Origin: Serratia quinivorans
GTDB taxonomy: Bacteria > Pseudomonadota > Gammaproteobacteria > Enterobacterales > Enterobacteriaceae
Assembly (NCBI RefSeq): GCF_946227985.1
Contig: NZ_CAMKGL010000006.1
Location: 1-64,000, forward strand
DNA: 64,000 bases
Direction: 5' to 3'
Every line of letters begins with the position of its first letter. Position 1 is the first letter of the stretch. The translations under genes were made by a program, and so were the position numbers. The notes beneath the pieces are model-generated. The model saw nothing but the letters and a program-made list of their open reading frames with translations. It was not told where the DNA came from and made no database searches. Below, piece after piece: positions 39,720 to 53,414 of this stretch.

Positions 39720-41522
39720 ATGACGTATGCGTTGAGAAAATTATTCGTAATCGCCCTGATCGCCGTATTGGGGCCTTTGGGTGCGGCCAGTGCGCTGGCC
39801 GCATCGTCGCTGTCTGATATTAAAGTCACCAATGCCCAACGCGAAGCCACCGTCTCGGTGAGCTTCAACGGCCCGCCGGATTATGCCTTTTTCCCACTGC
39901 ACGGCCCGGACCGCGTGGTCCTGGACGTTAACCAGAAAGGCAAGGTTGGTGGTCTGCCGCTGAATTTTAGCGGTCAAAACCTGGTGAAAAGCATTCGCTC
40001 CAGTACGCCGAAAGATGCCCAGAGCGTGCGTCTGGTGTTTGACCTGACCCAGCGTTCGAAGACCCGGGTGGCCACACGACAAAGCGGCAGTATCTATACC
40101 GTGGTGTTTACCATTGCCGCCGAGGGCAGCGCTAATACCAACGTAGTGCGTAAAACTCCGGTGTCGGTGCCTGCACCGGTGGCCGTCAGCCAGCCAACGC
40201 GTAAGGCGCCGCTTGTGGTGAGTGAGCCTGATGAGCCTGCACCGATGCGTAAAGCGCCGAGCGGTTCGAATCCGTTCACCAACAAGCCAACCGTAGTTGC
40301 GGGTACCGCATCGGAGGTTACGCCGCGCAGCAGCCGCGTGTCCGCAGGTTCCGGCGATCGGGTGGTAGTGGCCATTGACGCCGGTCACGGCGGGCAGGAT
40401 CCGGGCGCTATCGGCCCGAACGGTCTGAAAGAGAAAAATGTCACTATTGCTATTGCTCGTCGCCTGCAGGCGTTGCTGGATGCCGATCCTCAGTTCAAAC
40501 CGGTCTTGACGCGCAATGGCGACTACTTCATCTCGGTGATGGGACGTTCCGACGTAGCGCGCAAGCAGGGCGCCAACGTGCTGATCTCCATTCACGCCGA
40601 TGCCGCGCCAAACCGCAGTGCCAATGGGGCCTCGGTTTGGGTTCTGTCCAACCGCCGTGCCAACAGTGAAATGGCGGGCTGGCTCGAACAGCATGAGAAA
40701 CAGTCGGAACTGCTGGGCGGTGCGGGCGATTTGCTGGCCAACAGCCAGGCTGATCCTTACCTGAGCCAGGCGGTGCTGGATCTGCAGTTCGGTCACTCGC
40801 AACGTGTGGGCTACGATGTTGCGGTCAAAGTCTTGCAGCAGTTGCAGAGCGTCGGTTCATTGCATAAACGGCGTCCGGAACACGCCAGCCTTGGTGTGCT
40901 GCGTTCGCCGGATATTCCATCATTGCTGGTGGAAACAGGATTTATCAGTAATAGCACGGAGGAGCGGCTGCTCGGCAGTAGCGCGTATCAGGAAAAAATT
41001 GCCAGGGCGATCCACAACGGCCTGCGTAGTTATTTCCTGGCGCATCCGCTACAAGCCGACCCAAAGGTGGAAAACCGACCGCTGGACGTCGCAGCGGCGG
41101 TTAACTCCTCAACACCAGACGTCAGTCAGCCAACCCCGGTCGTCAGTTCGGCTGGCAGCAGCCGTATTAGCGGTAAAACGCAGATTCACGTAGTGAAGCG
41201 GGCGGAAACGCTCTCCGGGATCGCCGACAACTATGGCACTACCATGGCGGCGTTGCGTGACCTGAACAAGCTGAAGAAGGATGGCGTATGGGTCGGCCAG
41301 CGCCTCAAGGTGCCGGCGGGTAAATCCGCTGCCGCAGTCAGCACGGTCGCCAAAGCGAAACCCAGCGTGAAGAAGCCGTCGAAGCATAAAGTGGCCCGCG
41401 GTGATACTTTGACATCTATTGCCAGTCGTTATGGTGTCAGCGTCAGCGACCTGAAACGCGTGAATAAACTGAAGTCGGACGTCGCGCCGCTGGATCGGAC
41501 GCTTACCATTCCGCAGGCCTAG
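39720..41522 (+). CDS. amiB: N-acetylmuramoyl-L-alanine amidase AmiB
   Basis: A 600-residue periplasmic amidase that splits septal peptidoglycan. It has a signal peptide (about 1-27, cut near ASALA-AS), an AMIN domain (about 30-135), and an Amidase_3 catalytic domain (about 215-440). The zinc motif [13 protein letters not shown] and a late ETGF glutamate are present. Two C-terminal LysM domains follow (about 485-535 and 555-600). E. coli AmiB has about 445 residues and a single LysM, so this protein is longer. Its activator family is represented here by ActS. Confidence 0.95.
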   Translation: MTYALRKLFVIALIAVLGPLGAASALAASSLSDIKVTNAQREATVSVSFNGPPDYAFFPLHGPDRVVLDVNQKGKVGGLPLNFSGQNLVKSIRSSTPKDAQSVRLVFDLTQRSKTRVATRQSGSIYTVVFTIAAEGSANTNVVRKTPVSVPAPVAVSQPTRKAPLVVSEPDEPAPMRKAPSGSNPFTNKPTVVAGTASEVTPRSSRVSAGSGDRVVVAIDAGHGGQDPGAIGPNGLKEKNVTIAIARRLQALLDADPQFKPVLTRNGDYFISVMGRSDVARKQGANVLISIHADAAPNRSANGASVWVLSNRRANSEMAGWLEQHEKQSELLGGAGDLLANSQADPYLSQAVLDLQFGHSQRVGYDVAVKVLQQLQSVGSLHKRRPEHASLGVLRSPDIPSLLVETGFISNSTEERLLGSSAYQEKIARAIHNGLRSYFLAHPLQADPKVENRPLDVAAAVNSSTPDVSQPTPVVSSAGSSRISGKTQIHVVKRAETLSGIADNYGTTMAALRDLNKLKKDGVWVGQRLKVPAGKSAAAVSTVAKAKPSVKKPSKHKVARGDTLTSIASRYGVSVSDLKRVNKLKSDVAPLDRTLTIPQA

Positions 41523-41544
41523 CGCCCACATTACAGGAGTCAGC

Positions 41545-43419
41545 ATGCCTATCCAGGTGTTACCACCCCAGCTTGCCAACCAGATTGCCGCCGGTGAAGT
41601 GGTCGAGCGGCCCGCGTCTGTGGTCAAGGAACTGGTGGAAAACAGTCTGGATGCCGGGGCGACGCGCATTGATATCGATATTGAGCGCGGTGGCGCCAAG
41701 CTGATCCGCATCCGCGATAACGGCAGTGGTATTGGCAAGGACGACCTGGCTCTGGCGTTGGCCCGCCATGCCACCAGTAAAATCAGCACGCTCGACGATT
41801 TGGAAGCCATTGTCAGCCTCGGCTTTCGCGGTGAGGCATTGGCTAGCATCAGTTCGGTTTCTCGCTTAACCCTCACTTCACGTACCGCAGAACAAAACGA
41901 AGCCTGGCAGGCTTATGCCGAAGGCCGCGAGCAGGCGGTGACGGTCAAGCCAGCGGCACACCCGATAGGCAGCACGCTGGAAGTGCTGGATCTGTTCTAC
42001 AACACCCCGGCGCGGCGCAAATTTATGCGCACCGAGAAAACCGAATTTGGCCATATCGATGAAGTGGTGCGACGTATTGCACTGGCGCGTTTCGATGTGG
42101 CGATCAACCTTAGTCACAATGGCAAGCTGATGCGTCAATATCGCGCTGCGAAAGACGAGAGTCAGTATGAGCGCCGCCTGGGGAGTATTTGCGGCCCGGC
42201 CTTTTTGCAGCATGCGCTGAATATCTCTTGGCAGCACGGTGACCTGACCATTCGCGGTTGGGTGGCCGATCCCGCCGGTGCCCGGCAACTGGGCGAAATG
42301 CAGTATTGCTACGTCAATAGCCGCATGATGCGCGATCGTTTGATCAATCACGCTATCCGCCAGGCTTATCAGGATCAACTGAAAGACGACCAGCAGCCTG
42401 CCTATGTGCTGTATCTCGAGGTAGACCCGCATCAGGTGGATGTGAATGTTCACCCGGCCAAGCATGAGGTGCGTTTCCATCAGGCTCGGCTGGTGCACGA
42501 CTTTATCTATCAGGCGGTAACCACCGTGTTGCAGCAGGTCGGCAATGCGCCGCTGCCGTTGACCGATGAAACCGAGCCGCAACCGGCACCGGTCTGGCAG
42601 CAGGAAAACCGTGTCGCCGCTGGCGGCAACCATTTTTCGCAGGCTGCACCGCGTCGGGAAACACCACCAACCGAGCCTGCCGTCGCGCGTGAGCGTGCAC
42701 CGCAACCGGCCTATCAGTCGGGAATGGGTTATCAGAAGCGAGAAGGCGAACTGTACGGCAAGCTGTTACAGGCCACGCCAGTGGCTGAGCCACGGCAAGA
42801 AGCACCGAAGCAGCCGCCGTTTCCGCCGGTAAAAACCGAGCAGGGAACGCCACTGGCCGGGAGTCAGCATAATTTCGGTCGTGTGCTGATGATCTACCCG
42901 CCGTGTTATGCGCTGATTGAAAACCGTCAGCAGTTGATGTTGCTTAACCTGCCGGTGGCCGAACGCTGGTTACGTCAGGCGCAACTCAATCCTTCGCAAG
43001 AAGGTCTGCGGCCACAGCCGCTGTTGATCCCAATCAAGCTGACGTTGAATAAACAGGAGGCGGCAGCCTGTGTACATCATCAGCCGCTATTGGTAAAAAT
43101 GGGGCTGGATCTGCAAGTAGATCACGGGCGTGTGACGCTGCGCGCGGTACCTTTACCATTACGCCAACAAAATTTACAAAAACTGATACCCGAACTGTTA
43201 GGCTATCTGGCCGAGCATCAGGAGATGTCGCCCGCGGTATTAGCCACCTGGTTTGCCCGCCATTTAGGTAGCGAGCATGAACAGTGGAACGCCTCGCAAG
43301 CGATACAATTGCTGACCGATGTTGAACGACTTTGCCCGCAGTTGGTCAAATCACCACCCAGCGGACTTTTACAACCTGTTGATTTACAGGCTGCACTGAC
43401 AGCACTTAGGCATGATTGA
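41545..43419 (+). CDS. mutL: DNA mismatch repair protein MutL
   Basis: A 624-residue GHKL ATPase that links MutS to MutH and UvrD. The N-terminal motifs [18 protein letters not shown] and [10 protein letters not shown] are intact. A variable Pro/Gln-rich linker (about 335-430) leads to a C-terminal dimerization domain. It starts 22 bases after amiB (ACAGGAG before ATG) and overlaps miaA by 8 bases. Confidence 0.96.
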   Translation: MPIQVLPPQLANQIAAGEVVERPASVVKELVENSLDAGATRIDIDIERGGAKLIRIRDNGSGIGKDDLALALARHATSKISTLDDLEAIVSLGFRGEALASISSVSRLTLTSRTAEQNEAWQAYAEGREQAVTVKPAAHPIGSTLEVLDLFYNTPARRKFMRTEKTEFGHIDEVVRRIALARFDVAINLSHNGKLMRQYRAAKDESQYERRLGSICGPAFLQHALNISWQHGDLTIRGWVADPAGARQLGEMQYCYVNSRMMRDRLINHAIRQAYQDQLKDDQQPAYVLYLEVDPHQVDVNVHPAKHEVRFHQARLVHDFIYQAVTTVLQQVGNAPLPLTDETEPQPAPVWQQENRVAAGGNHFSQAAPRRETPPTEPAVARERAPQPAYQSGMGYQKREGELYGKLLQATPVAEPRQEAPKQPPFPPVKTEQGTPLAGSQHNFGRVLMIYPPCYALIENRQQLMLLNLPVAERWLRQAQLNPSQEGLRPQPLLIPIKLTLNKQEAAACVHHQPLLVKMGLDLQVDHGRVTLRAVPLPLRQQNLQKLIPELLGYLAEHQEMSPAVLATWFARHLGSEHEQWNASQAIQLLTDVERLCPQLVKSPPSGLLQPVDLQAALTALRHD

Positions 43420-44353
43420 AACTGAAATGACACCACGTCCCCCGGCTATTTTTATCATGGGGCCGACCGCCTCAGGCAAGACTGCATTGGCGATCGCGCT
43501 GCGTGAACGCCTGCCTGTGGAGTTGATCAGCGTGGATTCCGCGCTGATTTATCGCGGCATGGATATCGGCACGGCCAAACCGAGCGCTGAAGAACTTGCG
43601 CAGGCACCGCATCGGCTGATTGATATTCGCGATCCCGCCGAAGCTTACTCCGCAGCGGACTTTCGCGCTGACGCACTGAAAGAGATGGCCGCCATTACCG
43701 CCGCCGGGCGTATCCCGTTGCTGGTGGGGGGCACCATGCTTTATTTCAAGGCGTTGCTGGAAGGATTATCGCCGTTGCCGCCTGCCGATCCCATGGTGCG
43801 CGAACGCATCGAACAGCAGGCAGCGGAGCAGGGTTGGGACGTTTTACACCGTCAGTTGCAAGAGATTGACCCGGTTGCGGCATTGAGAATTCATCCGAAT
43901 GATCCGCAGAGACTGTCCAGAGCACTGGAAGTTTTTTTTATTTCGGGTAAAACTTTAACGGAACTGACTAAAATTTCGGGTGAATCGTTGCCGTATCATG
44001 TGCACCAATTTGCGATAGCGCCGACCAGCCGTGAGTTGATCCATCAACGCATCGAGCTGCGGTACCATCAAATGTTGGCAGCAGGTTTTGAGACGGAAGC
44101 GCGTGCACTTTTTGCACGGGGTGATTTGCATACGGATTTGCCTTCCATTCGCTGTGTCGGTTATCGCCAGATGTGGTCATATTTGTCTGGCGAGATTAGT
44201 TACGATGAGATGGTTTATCGTGGTATTTGCGCAACGCGTCAATTGGCCAAGCGCCAAATGACCTGGTTACGAGGCTGGGACTCGGTACATTGGCTGGACA
44301 GCGAGAAGCCGGGAGAGGCTTTGGACTCGGTAATACAGGTTGTTAGTGCATAG
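43412..44353 (+). CDS. miaA: tRNA dimethylallyltransferase MiaA
   Basis: A 313-residue enzyme that prenylates A37 of tRNAs reading UNN codons. The P-loop [10 protein letters not shown] and the conserved [16 protein letters not shown] are present. The start overlaps the end of mutL. It precedes hfq by 113 bases, as in the E. coli superoperon, where several hfq promoters lie at the end of miaA. Confidence 0.96.
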   Translation: MIETEMTPRPPAIFIMGPTASGKTALAIALRERLPVELISVDSALIYRGMDIGTAKPSAEELAQAPHRLIDIRDPAEAYSAADFRADALKEMAAITAAGRIPLLVGGTMLYFKALLEGLSPLPPADPMVRERIEQQAAEQGWDVLHRQLQEIDPVAALRIHPNDPQRLSRALEVFFISGKTLTELTKISGESLPYHVHQFAIAPTSRELIHQRIELRYHQMLAAGFETEARALFARGDLHTDLPSIRCVGYRQMWSYLSGEISYDEMVYRGICATRQLAKRQMTWLRGWDSVHWLDSEKPGEALDSVIQVVSA

Positions 44354-44454
44354 GTTGAGTGATTGTGTACAATTGATGAGTATTCAGCGCGCAAATTTTT
44401 TAGGTCGTTTATTTTGAGCCGACAGGTTCTTAGTTAAAAACAACAAGCAAATAA

Positions 44455-44775
<321 letters not shown>

Positions 44776-44870
44776 AGCGCGTTGCGAGTCAACCATGACG
44801 GGGAGCATAAGCAGCCGTGGGCTGTTTATGTCCCCCAAACTCACGGGTTCCCGTTTGAGAGGTTGCACGC

Positions 44871-46151
44871 TTGTTTGACCGTTATGAAGCCGGTGAGCAG
44901 GCCGTCCTGGTTCATATCTATTTCTCGCAAGACAAAGATACAGAAGATCTCAGTGAGTTCGAATCCCTGGTGTCCTCTGCGGGTGTCGAAGCTTTGCAAG
45001 TGGTGACTGGTAGCCGCAAAGCCCCACATCCCAAGTACTTTGTCGGTGAAGGAAAGGCCGAAGAAATTGCAGATGCGGTAAAAGCCAGTGGCGCATCTGT
45101 TGTCCTGTTTGATCACTCCCTTTCCGCGGCGCAAGAGAGAAACCTTGAACGCCTGTGCGAATGCCGGGTGATCGATCGCACCGGGTTGATTCTAGACATC
45201 TTTGCCCAGCGTGCCCGTACCCATGAAGGTAAGCTGCAGGTAGAGTTGGCGCAGTTGCGTCATATCGCCACGCGTTTAGTTCGTGGCTGGACGCACCTTG
45301 AGCGCCAAAAAGGGGGGATTGGCCTGCGCGGGCCTGGGGAAACCCAATTAGAAACCGACCGTCGTCTGTTACGCGATCGCATTAGCCTGATTCTACGCCG
45401 CCTGGAGCGGGTAGCTAAGCAGCGTGAACAGGGCCGACGTGCGCGTACCCGTGCTGAAGTGCCAACCGTATCGCTGGTGGGATACACCAACGCCGGCAAA
45501 TCTACCCTGTTTAATCGAATAACGTCTGCCGATGTGTACGCGGCCGACCAGCTATTTGCCACCCTGGATCCTACCCTGCGGCGTATCGACGTGGCCGATG
45601 TGGGCGATACCGTGTTGGCGGATACCGTAGGCTTTATCCGGCACCTGCCGCACGATCTGGTGGCCGCCTTCAAGGCAACGCTGCAAGAAACGCGTCAGGC
45701 ATCTTTGCTGTTACATGTAATCGACGCCGCGGATACCCGTGTCGATGAGAACATTGAAGCGGTAAATACCGTGCTGGCAGAGATTGAATCGGATGAGATC
45801 CCTACACTGTTAGTGATGAACAAAATAGATATGCTGGATGATTTTGTTCCGCGTATCGACCGCAACGATGAAAACTTACCGATCCGGGTGTGGCTGTCCG
45901 CCGCCAGCGGTGAAGGTATCCCGTTGCTGTATCAGGCGTTGACGGAGCGCTTATCGGGGGAAATCGCGCATTATGAGCTGCGCTTACCGCCAGAGGCAGG
46001 CCGTCTTCGTAGCCGTTTTTACCAGCTTCAGGCAATTGAGAAAGAGTGGAACGAAGAAGACGGCAGCATTGGCGTGGTGGTTCGTATGCCCATCGTCGAA
46101 TGGCGTCGCCTCTGCAAACAGGAACTGGATCTGATTAACTTTATAGTATGA
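44871..46151 (+). CDS. hflX: Ribosome-associated GTPase HflX
   Basis: A 426-residue GTPase that splits stalled 70S ribosomes. It starts at TTG 44871, preceded by GAGG and in the place of the E. coli start ([17 protein letters not shown]). The HflX N-terminal domain with [14 protein letters not shown] is followed by the G domain ([16 protein letters not shown]). It lies between hfq and hflK in the operon. Confidence 0.96.
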   Translation: MFDRYEAGEQAVLVHIYFSQDKDTEDLSEFESLVSSAGVEALQVVTGSRKAPHPKYFVGEGKAEEIADAVKASGASVVLFDHSLSAAQERNLERLCECRVIDRTGLILDIFAQRARTHEGKLQVELAQLRHIATRLVRGWTHLERQKGGIGLRGPGETQLETDRRLLRDRISLILRRLERVAKQREQGRRARTRAEVPTVSLVGYTNAGKSTLFNRITSADVYAADQLFATLDPTLRRIDVADVGDTVLADTVGFIRHLPHDLVAAFKATLQETRQASLLLHVIDAADTRVDENIEAVNTVLAEIESDEIPTLLVMNKIDMLDDFVPRIDRNDENLPIRVWLSAASGEGIPLLYQALTERLSGEIAHYELRLPPEAGRLRSRFYQLQAIEKEWNEEDGSIGVVVRMPIVEWRRLCKQELDLINFIV

Positions 46152-46219
46152 TCATATCCTGTTACATTTGAGCTTCGCGTAAGCCTGAAGTACCCAATCA
46201 CAGAATATGGAGCTAAAAC

Positions 46220-47479
46220 ATGGCGTGGAATCAGCCCGGTAATAACGGACAGGACCGCGACCCGTGGGGGAGCAGCAATAACAATGGCGGCAACTCTGGC
46301 GGTAATAACAAAGGCGGTCGCGATCAAGGGCCACCTGATTTGGACGATATCTTCCGCAAGCTGAGCAAGAAACTGAGCGGCTTGGGCGGGGGCAAAGGCT
46401 CCAACAACAATAACGACGGCGGTACTGGCACTTCGGGGCCGGGCTTTAGCGGTCGTATTATCGGTATCGCTGCGGTTGCGGTGGTGGTGATTTGGGCCGC
46501 CAGCGGTTTCTACACCATCAAAGAAGCCGAGCGCGGTGTCGTGACTCGTTTCGGCAAGTTCAGCCACCTGGTGCAGCCGGGTCTGAACTGGAAGCCGACC
46601 TTCATCGATGAAGTGCGTCCGGTCAACGTGGAGTCGGTGCGTGAACTGGCCGCTTCTGGCGTGATGCTGACTTCCGATGAAAACGTGGTGCGCGTAGAAA
46701 TGAACGTGCAGTACCGCGTGACCAACCCGGAAGCCTATCTGTTCAGCGTGACCAACGCCGACGATAGCCTGAGCCAGGCTACTGACAGCGCTCTGCGTGG
46801 CGTTATCGGCAAGTACACCATGGACAAGATCCTGACCGAAGGCCGTACTATCGTGCGTAGCGATACCCAACGCGTACTGGAAGAGACTATTCGTCCGTAC
46901 AACATGGGTATCACTCTGCTGGACGTGAACTTCCAGGCCGCTCGTCCGCCGGAAGAAGTGAAAGCCGCATTTGATGATGCGATTGCCGCACGTGAGAACG
47001 AGCAGCAGTACATCCGTGAGGCAGAAGCTTACGCCAACGAAGTTCAGCCACGCGCTAATGGCCAGGCACAGCGTCTGTTGGAAGATGCCAAAGCCTATAA
47101 AGACCGTACCGTCCTGGAAGCTCAGGGTGAGGTTGCGGGCTTTGCCAAACTGTTGCCGGAATACAAATCTGCACCGCAAATCACCCGCGAGCGTCTGTAT
47201 ATCGAAACCATGGAAAAAGTCCTGAGCCACACCCGTAAAGTGTTGGTGAATGACAAAGGCAACAATCTTATGGTGTTACCGCTGGATCAAATGCTGCGTG
47301 GCCAAACCGGCGCGGCGGCGGAAGGCAGTAAAGACACCAGCCTGATTCGTCTCAACCCCGCTCCGTCTGCCAACAGCGGCGCCAGCTCCAGCAGCCAGCG
47401 CACCAGCAACGGCTCGGTCATGGACCAACGCCGGGCGAATGCGCAGCGTGACGACACCACTCGCGTAGGGAGAGAATAA
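46220..47479 (+). CDS. hflK: FtsH regulator HflK (SPFH protein)
   Basis: A 419-residue protein that forms the HflKC cage around FtsH in the inner membrane. A Gly/Asn-rich N-terminal tail (about 1-75) is followed by one membrane helix (about 80-100) and an SPFH/band-7 domain. A long helix and a low-complexity Ser/Asn tail follow. It is followed by hflC with a 3-base gap. Confidence 0.96.
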   Translation: MAWNQPGNNGQDRDPWGSSNNNGGNSGGNNKGGRDQGPPDLDDIFRKLSKKLSGLGGGKGSNNNNDGGTGTSGPGFSGRIIGIAAVAVVVIWAASGFYTIKEAERGVVTRFGKFSHLVQPGLNWKPTFIDEVRPVNVESVRELAASGVMLTSDENVVRVEMNVQYRVTNPEAYLFSVTNADDSLSQATDSALRGVIGKYTMDKILTEGRTIVRSDTQRVLEETIRPYNMGITLLDVNFQAARPPEEVKAAFDDAIAARENEQQYIREAEAYANEVQPRANGQAQRLLEDAKAYKDRTVLEAQGEVAGFAKLLPEYKSAPQITRERLYIETMEKVLSHTRKVLVNDKGNNLMVLPLDQMLRGQTGAAAEGSKDTSLIRLNPAPSANSGASSSSQRTSNGSVMDQRRANAQRDDTTRVGRE

Positions 47480-47482
47480 TCA

Positions 47483-48490
47483 ATGCGTAAGTCTTTTATA
47501 GTAATTATCCTCGCGGTGCTGGTGGCGTTGTATGCATCTTTGTTCGTGGTTCAGGAAGGTCAGCGCGGCATCGTGCTGCGTTTCGGCAAGGTACTGCGTG
47601 ACAGCGACAACAAACCGCTGGTGTATGCGCCGGGCCTGCACTTCAAGATCCCGTTCATTGAAACAGTGAAAACGCTGGATGCACGTATTCAGACCATGGA
47701 CAACCAGGCTGACCGCTTTGTTACCAGCGAGAAGAAAGACCTGATCGTCGACTCATACCTGAAATGGCGTATCAGCGATTTCAGCCGTTACTATCTGGCA
47801 ACCGGCGGCGGTGATGTTTCACAGGCCGAAGTGTTGCTGAAACGTAAGTTCAGTGACCGTCTGCGTTCCGAAATTGGTCGTCTGGATGTTAAAGACATCG
47901 TGACCGACTCGCGCGGTAAACTGATGTCCGACGTGCGTGACGCGCTGAACACCGGTACCGTCGGTGACGATCAGGAAGTGGCGACCACCGAAGCCGATGA
48001 CGCTATTGCTTCTGCAGCAGCGCGTGTTGAAAAGGAAACCACCGGCAAACTGCCGAAGGTTAACCCGAACAGCATGGCGGCATTGGGTATCGAAGTGATC
48101 GACGTGCGTATCAAGCAGATCAACCTGCCGGCAGAAGTGTCTGATGCAATCTACCAGCGTATGCGCGCCGAGCGTGAAGCGGTAGCCCGTCGTCACCGTT
48201 CACAGGGTCAGGAAGAGGCTGAGAAGCTGCGCGCTACCGCAGACTACGAAGTGACTCGTACCCTGGCGGAAGCTGAACGTACTGCGCGTATCACCCGTGG
48301 TGAAGGTAATGCCGAAGCGGCCAAACTGTTTGCTAACGCATTCAGTCAGGATCCGGACTTCTATGCCTTTATCCGTAGCCTGCGTGCTTATGAAACCAGC
48401 TTTAGCAGCAATAACCAGGACGTGATGGTACTGAGCCCGGACAGCGATTTCTTCCGCTACATGAAGTCGCCTGATTCCGTACGCAAGTAA
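47483..48490 (+). CDS. hflC: FtsH regulator HflC (SPFH protein)
   Basis: A 335-residue partner of HflK with an N-terminal membrane anchor (about 3-22) and an SPFH domain starting at FVVQEGQRGIVLRFG. The long C-terminal helix (REAVARRHRSQGQEEAEKLR region) assembles the cage. It ends the amiB-to-hflC gene string, with a terminator 18 bases later. Confidence 0.96.
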   Translation: MRKSFIVIILAVLVALYASLFVVQEGQRGIVLRFGKVLRDSDNKPLVYAPGLHFKIPFIETVKTLDARIQTMDNQADRFVTSEKKDLIVDSYLKWRISDFSRYYLATGGGDVSQAEVLLKRKFSDRLRSEIGRLDVKDIVTDSRGKLMSDVRDALNTGTVGDDQEVATTEADDAIASAAARVEKETTGKLPKVNPNSMAALGIEVIDVRIKQINLPAEVSDAIYQRMRAEREAVARRHRSQGQEEAEKLRATADYEVTRTLAEAERTARITRGEGNAEAAKLFANAFSQDPDFYAFIRSLRAYETSFSSNNQDVMVLSPDSDFFRYMKSPDSVRK

Positions 48491-48509
48491 CCGCGATCGG
48501 TTAATGATA

Positions 48510-48542
48510 GAGGGCCCGTTTAAACGCGGGCCCTTTCTTTTT
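48510..48542 (+). terminator. Terminator after hflC
   Basis: AGGGCCCG-TTTAAACG-CGGGCCCT followed by TTCTTTTT. It sits in the 63-base gap before yjeT. Confidence 0.8.
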
Positions 48543-48553
48543 GGGAGTCACTG

Positions 48554-48754
48554 ATGAATTCAACGATCTGGCTGGCACTTGGGCTGGTTTTGGTGCTGGA
48601 AGGGTTGGGCCCGATGCTGTTCCCGCAGGCCTGGCGCAAAATGATACTGGCAATGACCCAGTTTCCTGACGCGACACTGCGTCGATTTGGCGGTGGAATA
48701 GTGGTTGCGGGCTGTGTGATCTACTACATGTTGCGTACACACGCAGGCGTTTAA
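48554..48754 (+). CDS. yjeT: DUF2065 membrane protein YjeT
   Basis: A 66-residue inner-membrane protein with two helices (about 4-22 and 43-62). GGGAG precedes ATG. It lies between hflC and purA as in E. coli; no function is known. Its stop codon overlaps a possible PurR box. Confidence 0.88.
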   Translation: MNSTIWLALGLVLVLEGLGPMLFPQAWRKMILAMTQFPDATLRRFGGGIVVAGCVIYYMLRTHAGV

Positions 48755-48756
48755 AG
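48741..48756 (+). promoter_or_regulatory. Possible PurR operator before purA
   Basis: ACGCAGGCGTTTAAAG matches 10 of 16 bases of the PurR palindrome ACGCAAACGTTTGCGT, concentrated in the left three quarters. PurR control of purA is known in E. coli; this site is about 95 bases before the purA ATG. Confidence 0.35.
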
Positions 48757-48797
48757 TTTAGCCTAAAAAATATGCAACCCTATGCTAAAAGTGCTGA

Positions 48798-50150
<1,353 letters not shown>

Positions 50151-50169
50151 TCTGGCTTTAGTGCAATAA

Positions 50170-50200
50170 AACAAACCGGGCGTGTCCCGGTTTGTTTTTA
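50170..50200 (+). terminator. Terminator after purA
   Basis: AACAAACCGGG-CGTGT-CCCGGTTTGTTTTTA, 20 bases after the purA stop. Confidence 0.9.
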
Positions 50201-50383
50201 TCCTGATTTTCCCCGATTGCGGTTTCACGTCCCAAAATCCTTTCTTTAACCTGTCCCAGAGCCAGACATACGCTAAATAATTAGCGGCGAACTCTCTGGC
50301 TGGTTTATTATCCAATAAGTAATCTTTTGAATAATGCCGGAAATCGGCGTATCAGACGGGTAAAATGATACCCAGAGGTAGAT

Positions 50384-50809
50384 GTGCAGTTAACAAGTTT
50401 TACTGATTACGGCCTGCGGGCGTTGATCTACATGGCCTCGCTGCCACCGGACAAAATGACCAGTATCTCGGAAGTCACCGAGGTCTACGGCGTGTCCAGA
50501 AACCATATGGTAAAGATCATCAATCAGTTAAGCCGGGTTGGGTTTGTGACCGCAGTGCGCGGTAAGAACGGCGGCATCCGTTTAGGCAAACCGGCCGAAA
50601 CCATTCGCCTCGGCGACGTAGTCAGGGCGCTAGAGCCGCTTTCGCTGGTTAACTGCAACAGTACTTTCTGCCACATAACCCCTGCTTGCCGCCTGAAACA
50701 GGTGCTCCAACAGGGCGTACAGAATTTCCTTGAAGAGCTGGACAGCCACACGCTGGCCGATATGGTCGAAGACAATCCATCGCTCTACAAGCTATTGCTT
50801 GTCGAATAA
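50384..50809 (+). CDS. nsrR: Nitric-oxide-sensing repressor NsrR
   Basis: A 141-residue Rrf2-family regulator with GTG start (as in E. coli), behind AGAGGTA. The winged helix (about 10-70) contains [18 protein letters not shown]. Three cluster cysteines are in NCNSTFC and TPAC (about 91, 96 and 102). NO damages the Fe-S cluster and relieves repression. It leads nsrR-rnr-rlmB. Confidence 0.95.
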   Translation: MQLTSFTDYGLRALIYMASLPPDKMTSISEVTEVYGVSRNHMVKIINQLSRVGFVTAVRGKNGGIRLGKPAETIRLGDVVRALEPLSLVNCNSTFCHITPACRLKQVLQQGVQNFLEELDSHTLADMVEDNPSLYKLLLVE

Positions 50810-50868
50810 AGCGTCGCTGAGAAGACAAGGCTCAGCGGCACCCTGCTGATGACAACGGAGGAACCGCA

Positions 50869-53355
50869 ATGTCACAAGATCCATTCCTGGAACGAGAAGC
50901 AGAAAAATATGAATCCCCAATCCCGAGCCGTGAATTCATTCTGGCCCATCTGGCGAAAAGAGAAACGCCGGCCAGCCGCGAAGAGCTGGCCAAAGAGCTG
51001 AATTTAACCGGTGAAGAACCGTTAGAAGCGTTGCGCCGCCGTCTGCGTGCGATGGAACGTGACGGTCAGTTAATATTTACCCGCCGCCAGTGCTATGCGC
51101 TGCCGGAACGTCTCGATCTGCTGCGCGGTACCGTTATCGGCCACCGTGATGGCTTTGGTTTCCTGCGTATTGAAGGCAGCAAAGACGACCTGTATCTGTC
51201 AGCTGAGCAGATGAAAATGGCAATCCATGGTGATGTGGTGCTGGCACAGGCAATGGCTGCAGACCGCAAGGGGCGTCGTGAAGCGCGTATCGTCCGTGTG
51301 CTGGTGCCGAAAACCAGCCAAATCGTCGGCCGCTTCTTTATGGATGCCGGTACCGGTTTTGTGGTGCCGGACGACAGCCGTCTGAGCTTCGATATCCTGA
51401 TCCCGGCCGAAGCCGCCAGCGGCGCGCGCATGGGCTTTATGGTGGTGGTTGAGCTGACCCAACGTCCGACCCGCCGTACCAAGGCTGTGGGCAAGATCGT
51501 TGAGATCCTCGGCGATAAAATGGGCACCAGTATGGCGGTGGATATCGCTCTGCGCACCCATGAGATCCCGCATGTTTGGCCGCCACAGGTGGAAAAACAG
51601 GTTGCCGATCTTAGCGAACAGGTACCGGAAGCCGCCAAGAAAGGCCGTGTCGATCTGCGTCAGCTCCCTTTGGTGACCATTGACGGCGAAGACGCACGCG
51701 ATTTCGATGACGCAGTCTACTGTGAGAAAAAACGCGGCGGCGGTTGGCGCCTGTGGGTGGCCATTGCCGACGTCAGCTACTACGTGCGTCCACGCACTGC
51801 GCTGGATGACGAAGCGCGCAACCGTGCTACCTCGGTCTACTTCCCATCGGAGGTCATCCCGATGCTGCCGGAGGTGCTGTCCAACGGCCTGTGTTCGCTT
51901 AACCCGCAGGTTGACCGCCTGTGTATGGTGTGCGAGATGACCATCTCCGCCCAGGGGCGCCTGTCGACGGCCAAATTCTATGAAGCGGTAATGAGCTCTC
52001 ACGCCCGCTTAACCTACAACAAAGTCTGGCACATCTTGCAGGGCGATCAGGAGCTGCGTGAGCATTATCACCCGCTGGTCAAGCACCTGGAAGAACTGCA
52101 TACGATGTACAAGGTGTTGGATCAGGCGCGCGCCGAACGTGGCGGTATTGCCTTCGAAACTGAAGAAGCCAAGTTTATCTTCAACGCCGAGCGTCGTATT
52201 GAACGTGTTGAGCCAACGGTGCGTAACGACGCCCATAAGCTGATTGAAGAGTGCATGATCATGGCGAACGTCGCCGCGGCACGCTTCGTTGAGAAGAATA
52301 ACGAGCCGGCGTTGTTCCGCGTGCATGACCGTCCAAGTGACGATCATATTACTGCCTTGCGCAGCGTGTTGAGCGAACTGGGCCTGACGCTGGGCGGCGG
52401 TAACAAGCCGCAGCCGAAGGACTACGCCACTTTGATGGATGAAGTGTCCGAACGTCCTGACCATGAAATGCTGCAAACCATGCTGCTGCGTTCCATGAAA
52501 CAGGCCGTCTACGATCCGGAAAACCGGGGCCACTTTGGCCTGGCGCTGGCTTCTTATGGCCACTTCACCTCACCGATCCGTCGTTATCCGGATCTGGCGA
52601 TGCACCGCGCAATCAAATACCAGCTGGCTAAAGAGCACGGCGAGCCGAAAGAGCGCTGGACGCCAACCGGTGGCTGGCACAGCGAGTTTGAAGAAATGCT
52701 GCAGCTGGGTGAGCACTGTTCGATGGCCGAGCGCCGCGCTGATGAAGCGACGCGTAACGTTGCCGACTGGCTGAAATGCGACTTTATGCAGGATCACGTC
52801 GGGGAAGTGTTCAGCGGTATCATTGCCAGCGTGACCGGTTTTGGTTTCTTCGTCCGCCTGAACGATTTATTTATCGACGGCCTGGTGCACGTATCATCGC
52901 TGGATAATGACTATTATCGCTACGATAATATCGGCCAGCGTCTGATTGGCGAATCCTCCGGCGTGGTTTATCGCCTGGGCGATACGGTGGAGATCCGCGT
53001 TGAAGCGGTGCATATGGACGAGCGTAAAATTGACTTCGCTCTGGTCTCCAGCACTCGCAAGCCGCGTGGTGAAGGCAAAACTGAACGCGATCGCGCCAAG
53101 AATGGTGGCCAACGAACCCTGCGTGGCGGGGCTGGTGCAGGCCGCACTTCAGCGCCACGCAAACGTCGTGGTGGCAAAGCGCCTGCCAATTTTGAGCCTG
53201 ACAGCGCCTTCCGTAAAGACGAAGCCAAACCCGCTGACAAGGTGAAGAAAGACAAAAAGGCGAAAGCCAAGAAAGTGTCCGACAAAACCCGGAAAATAGC
53301 GTCGGCGACCAAGGCCAAACGCGCCGGCAAGAAGAAAGGTGCTGAGCAGGCTTAA
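50869..53355 (+). CDS. rnr: Ribonuclease R
   Basis: An 828-residue 3'-5' exoribonuclease able to unwind structured RNA. It has an N-terminal helix-turn-helix (about 20-80), cold-shock domains (about 85-235), and an RNB catalytic domain (about 260-590) with [12 protein letters not shown] carrying the Asp ligands. An S1 domain (about 640-725) and a Lys/Arg-rich tail (about 730-828) follow. The ATG follows GGAGGAA. It is cotranscribed with nsrR (59-base gap) and rlmB (59-base gap). Confidence 0.97.
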   Translation: MSQDPFLEREAEKYESPIPSREFILAHLAKRETPASREELAKELNLTGEEPLEALRRRLRAMERDGQLIFTRRQCYALPERLDLLRGTVIGHRDGFGFLRIEGSKDDLYLSAEQMKMAIHGDVVLAQAMAADRKGRREARIVRVLVPKTSQIVGRFFMDAGTGFVVPDDSRLSFDILIPAEAASGARMGFMVVVELTQRPTRRTKAVGKIVEILGDKMGTSMAVDIALRTHEIPHVWPPQVEKQVADLSEQVPEAAKKGRVDLRQLPLVTIDGEDARDFDDAVYCEKKRGGGWRLWVAIADVSYYVRPRTALDDEARNRATSVYFPSEVIPMLPEVLSNGLCSLNPQVDRLCMVCEMTISAQGRLSTAKFYEAVMSSHARLTYNKVWHILQGDQELREHYHPLVKHLEELHTMYKVLDQARAERGGIAFETEEAKFIFNAERRIERVEPTVRNDAHKLIEECMIMANVAAARFVEKNNEPALFRVHDRPSDDHITALRSVLSELGLTLGGGNKPQPKDYATLMDEVSERPDHEMLQTMLLRSMKQAVYDPENRGHFGLALASYGHFTSPIRRYPDLAMHRAIKYQLAKEHGEPKERWTPTGGWHSEFEEMLQLGEHCSMAERRADEATRNVADWLKCDFMQDHVGEVFSGIIASVTGFGFFVRLNDLFIDGLVHVSSLDNDYYRYDNIGQRLIGESSGVVYRLGDTVEIRVEAVHMDERKIDFALVSSTRKPRGEGKTERDRAKNGGQRTLRGGAGAGRTSAPRKRRGGKAPANFEPDSAFRKDEAKPADKVKKDKKAKAKKVSDKTRKIASATKAKRAGKKKGAEQA

Positions 53356-53414
53356 GCTGCCACACGTCATTATCACCGGCTGGCATACGCCAGCCGCACA
53401 GTTAAAAGAGCATC

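Noticed and set aside
46028..47230. Long open frame of 400 codons antisense to hflK
   Set aside because: Shadow frame opposite a biased coding sequence, with no recognisable domain or start signal.
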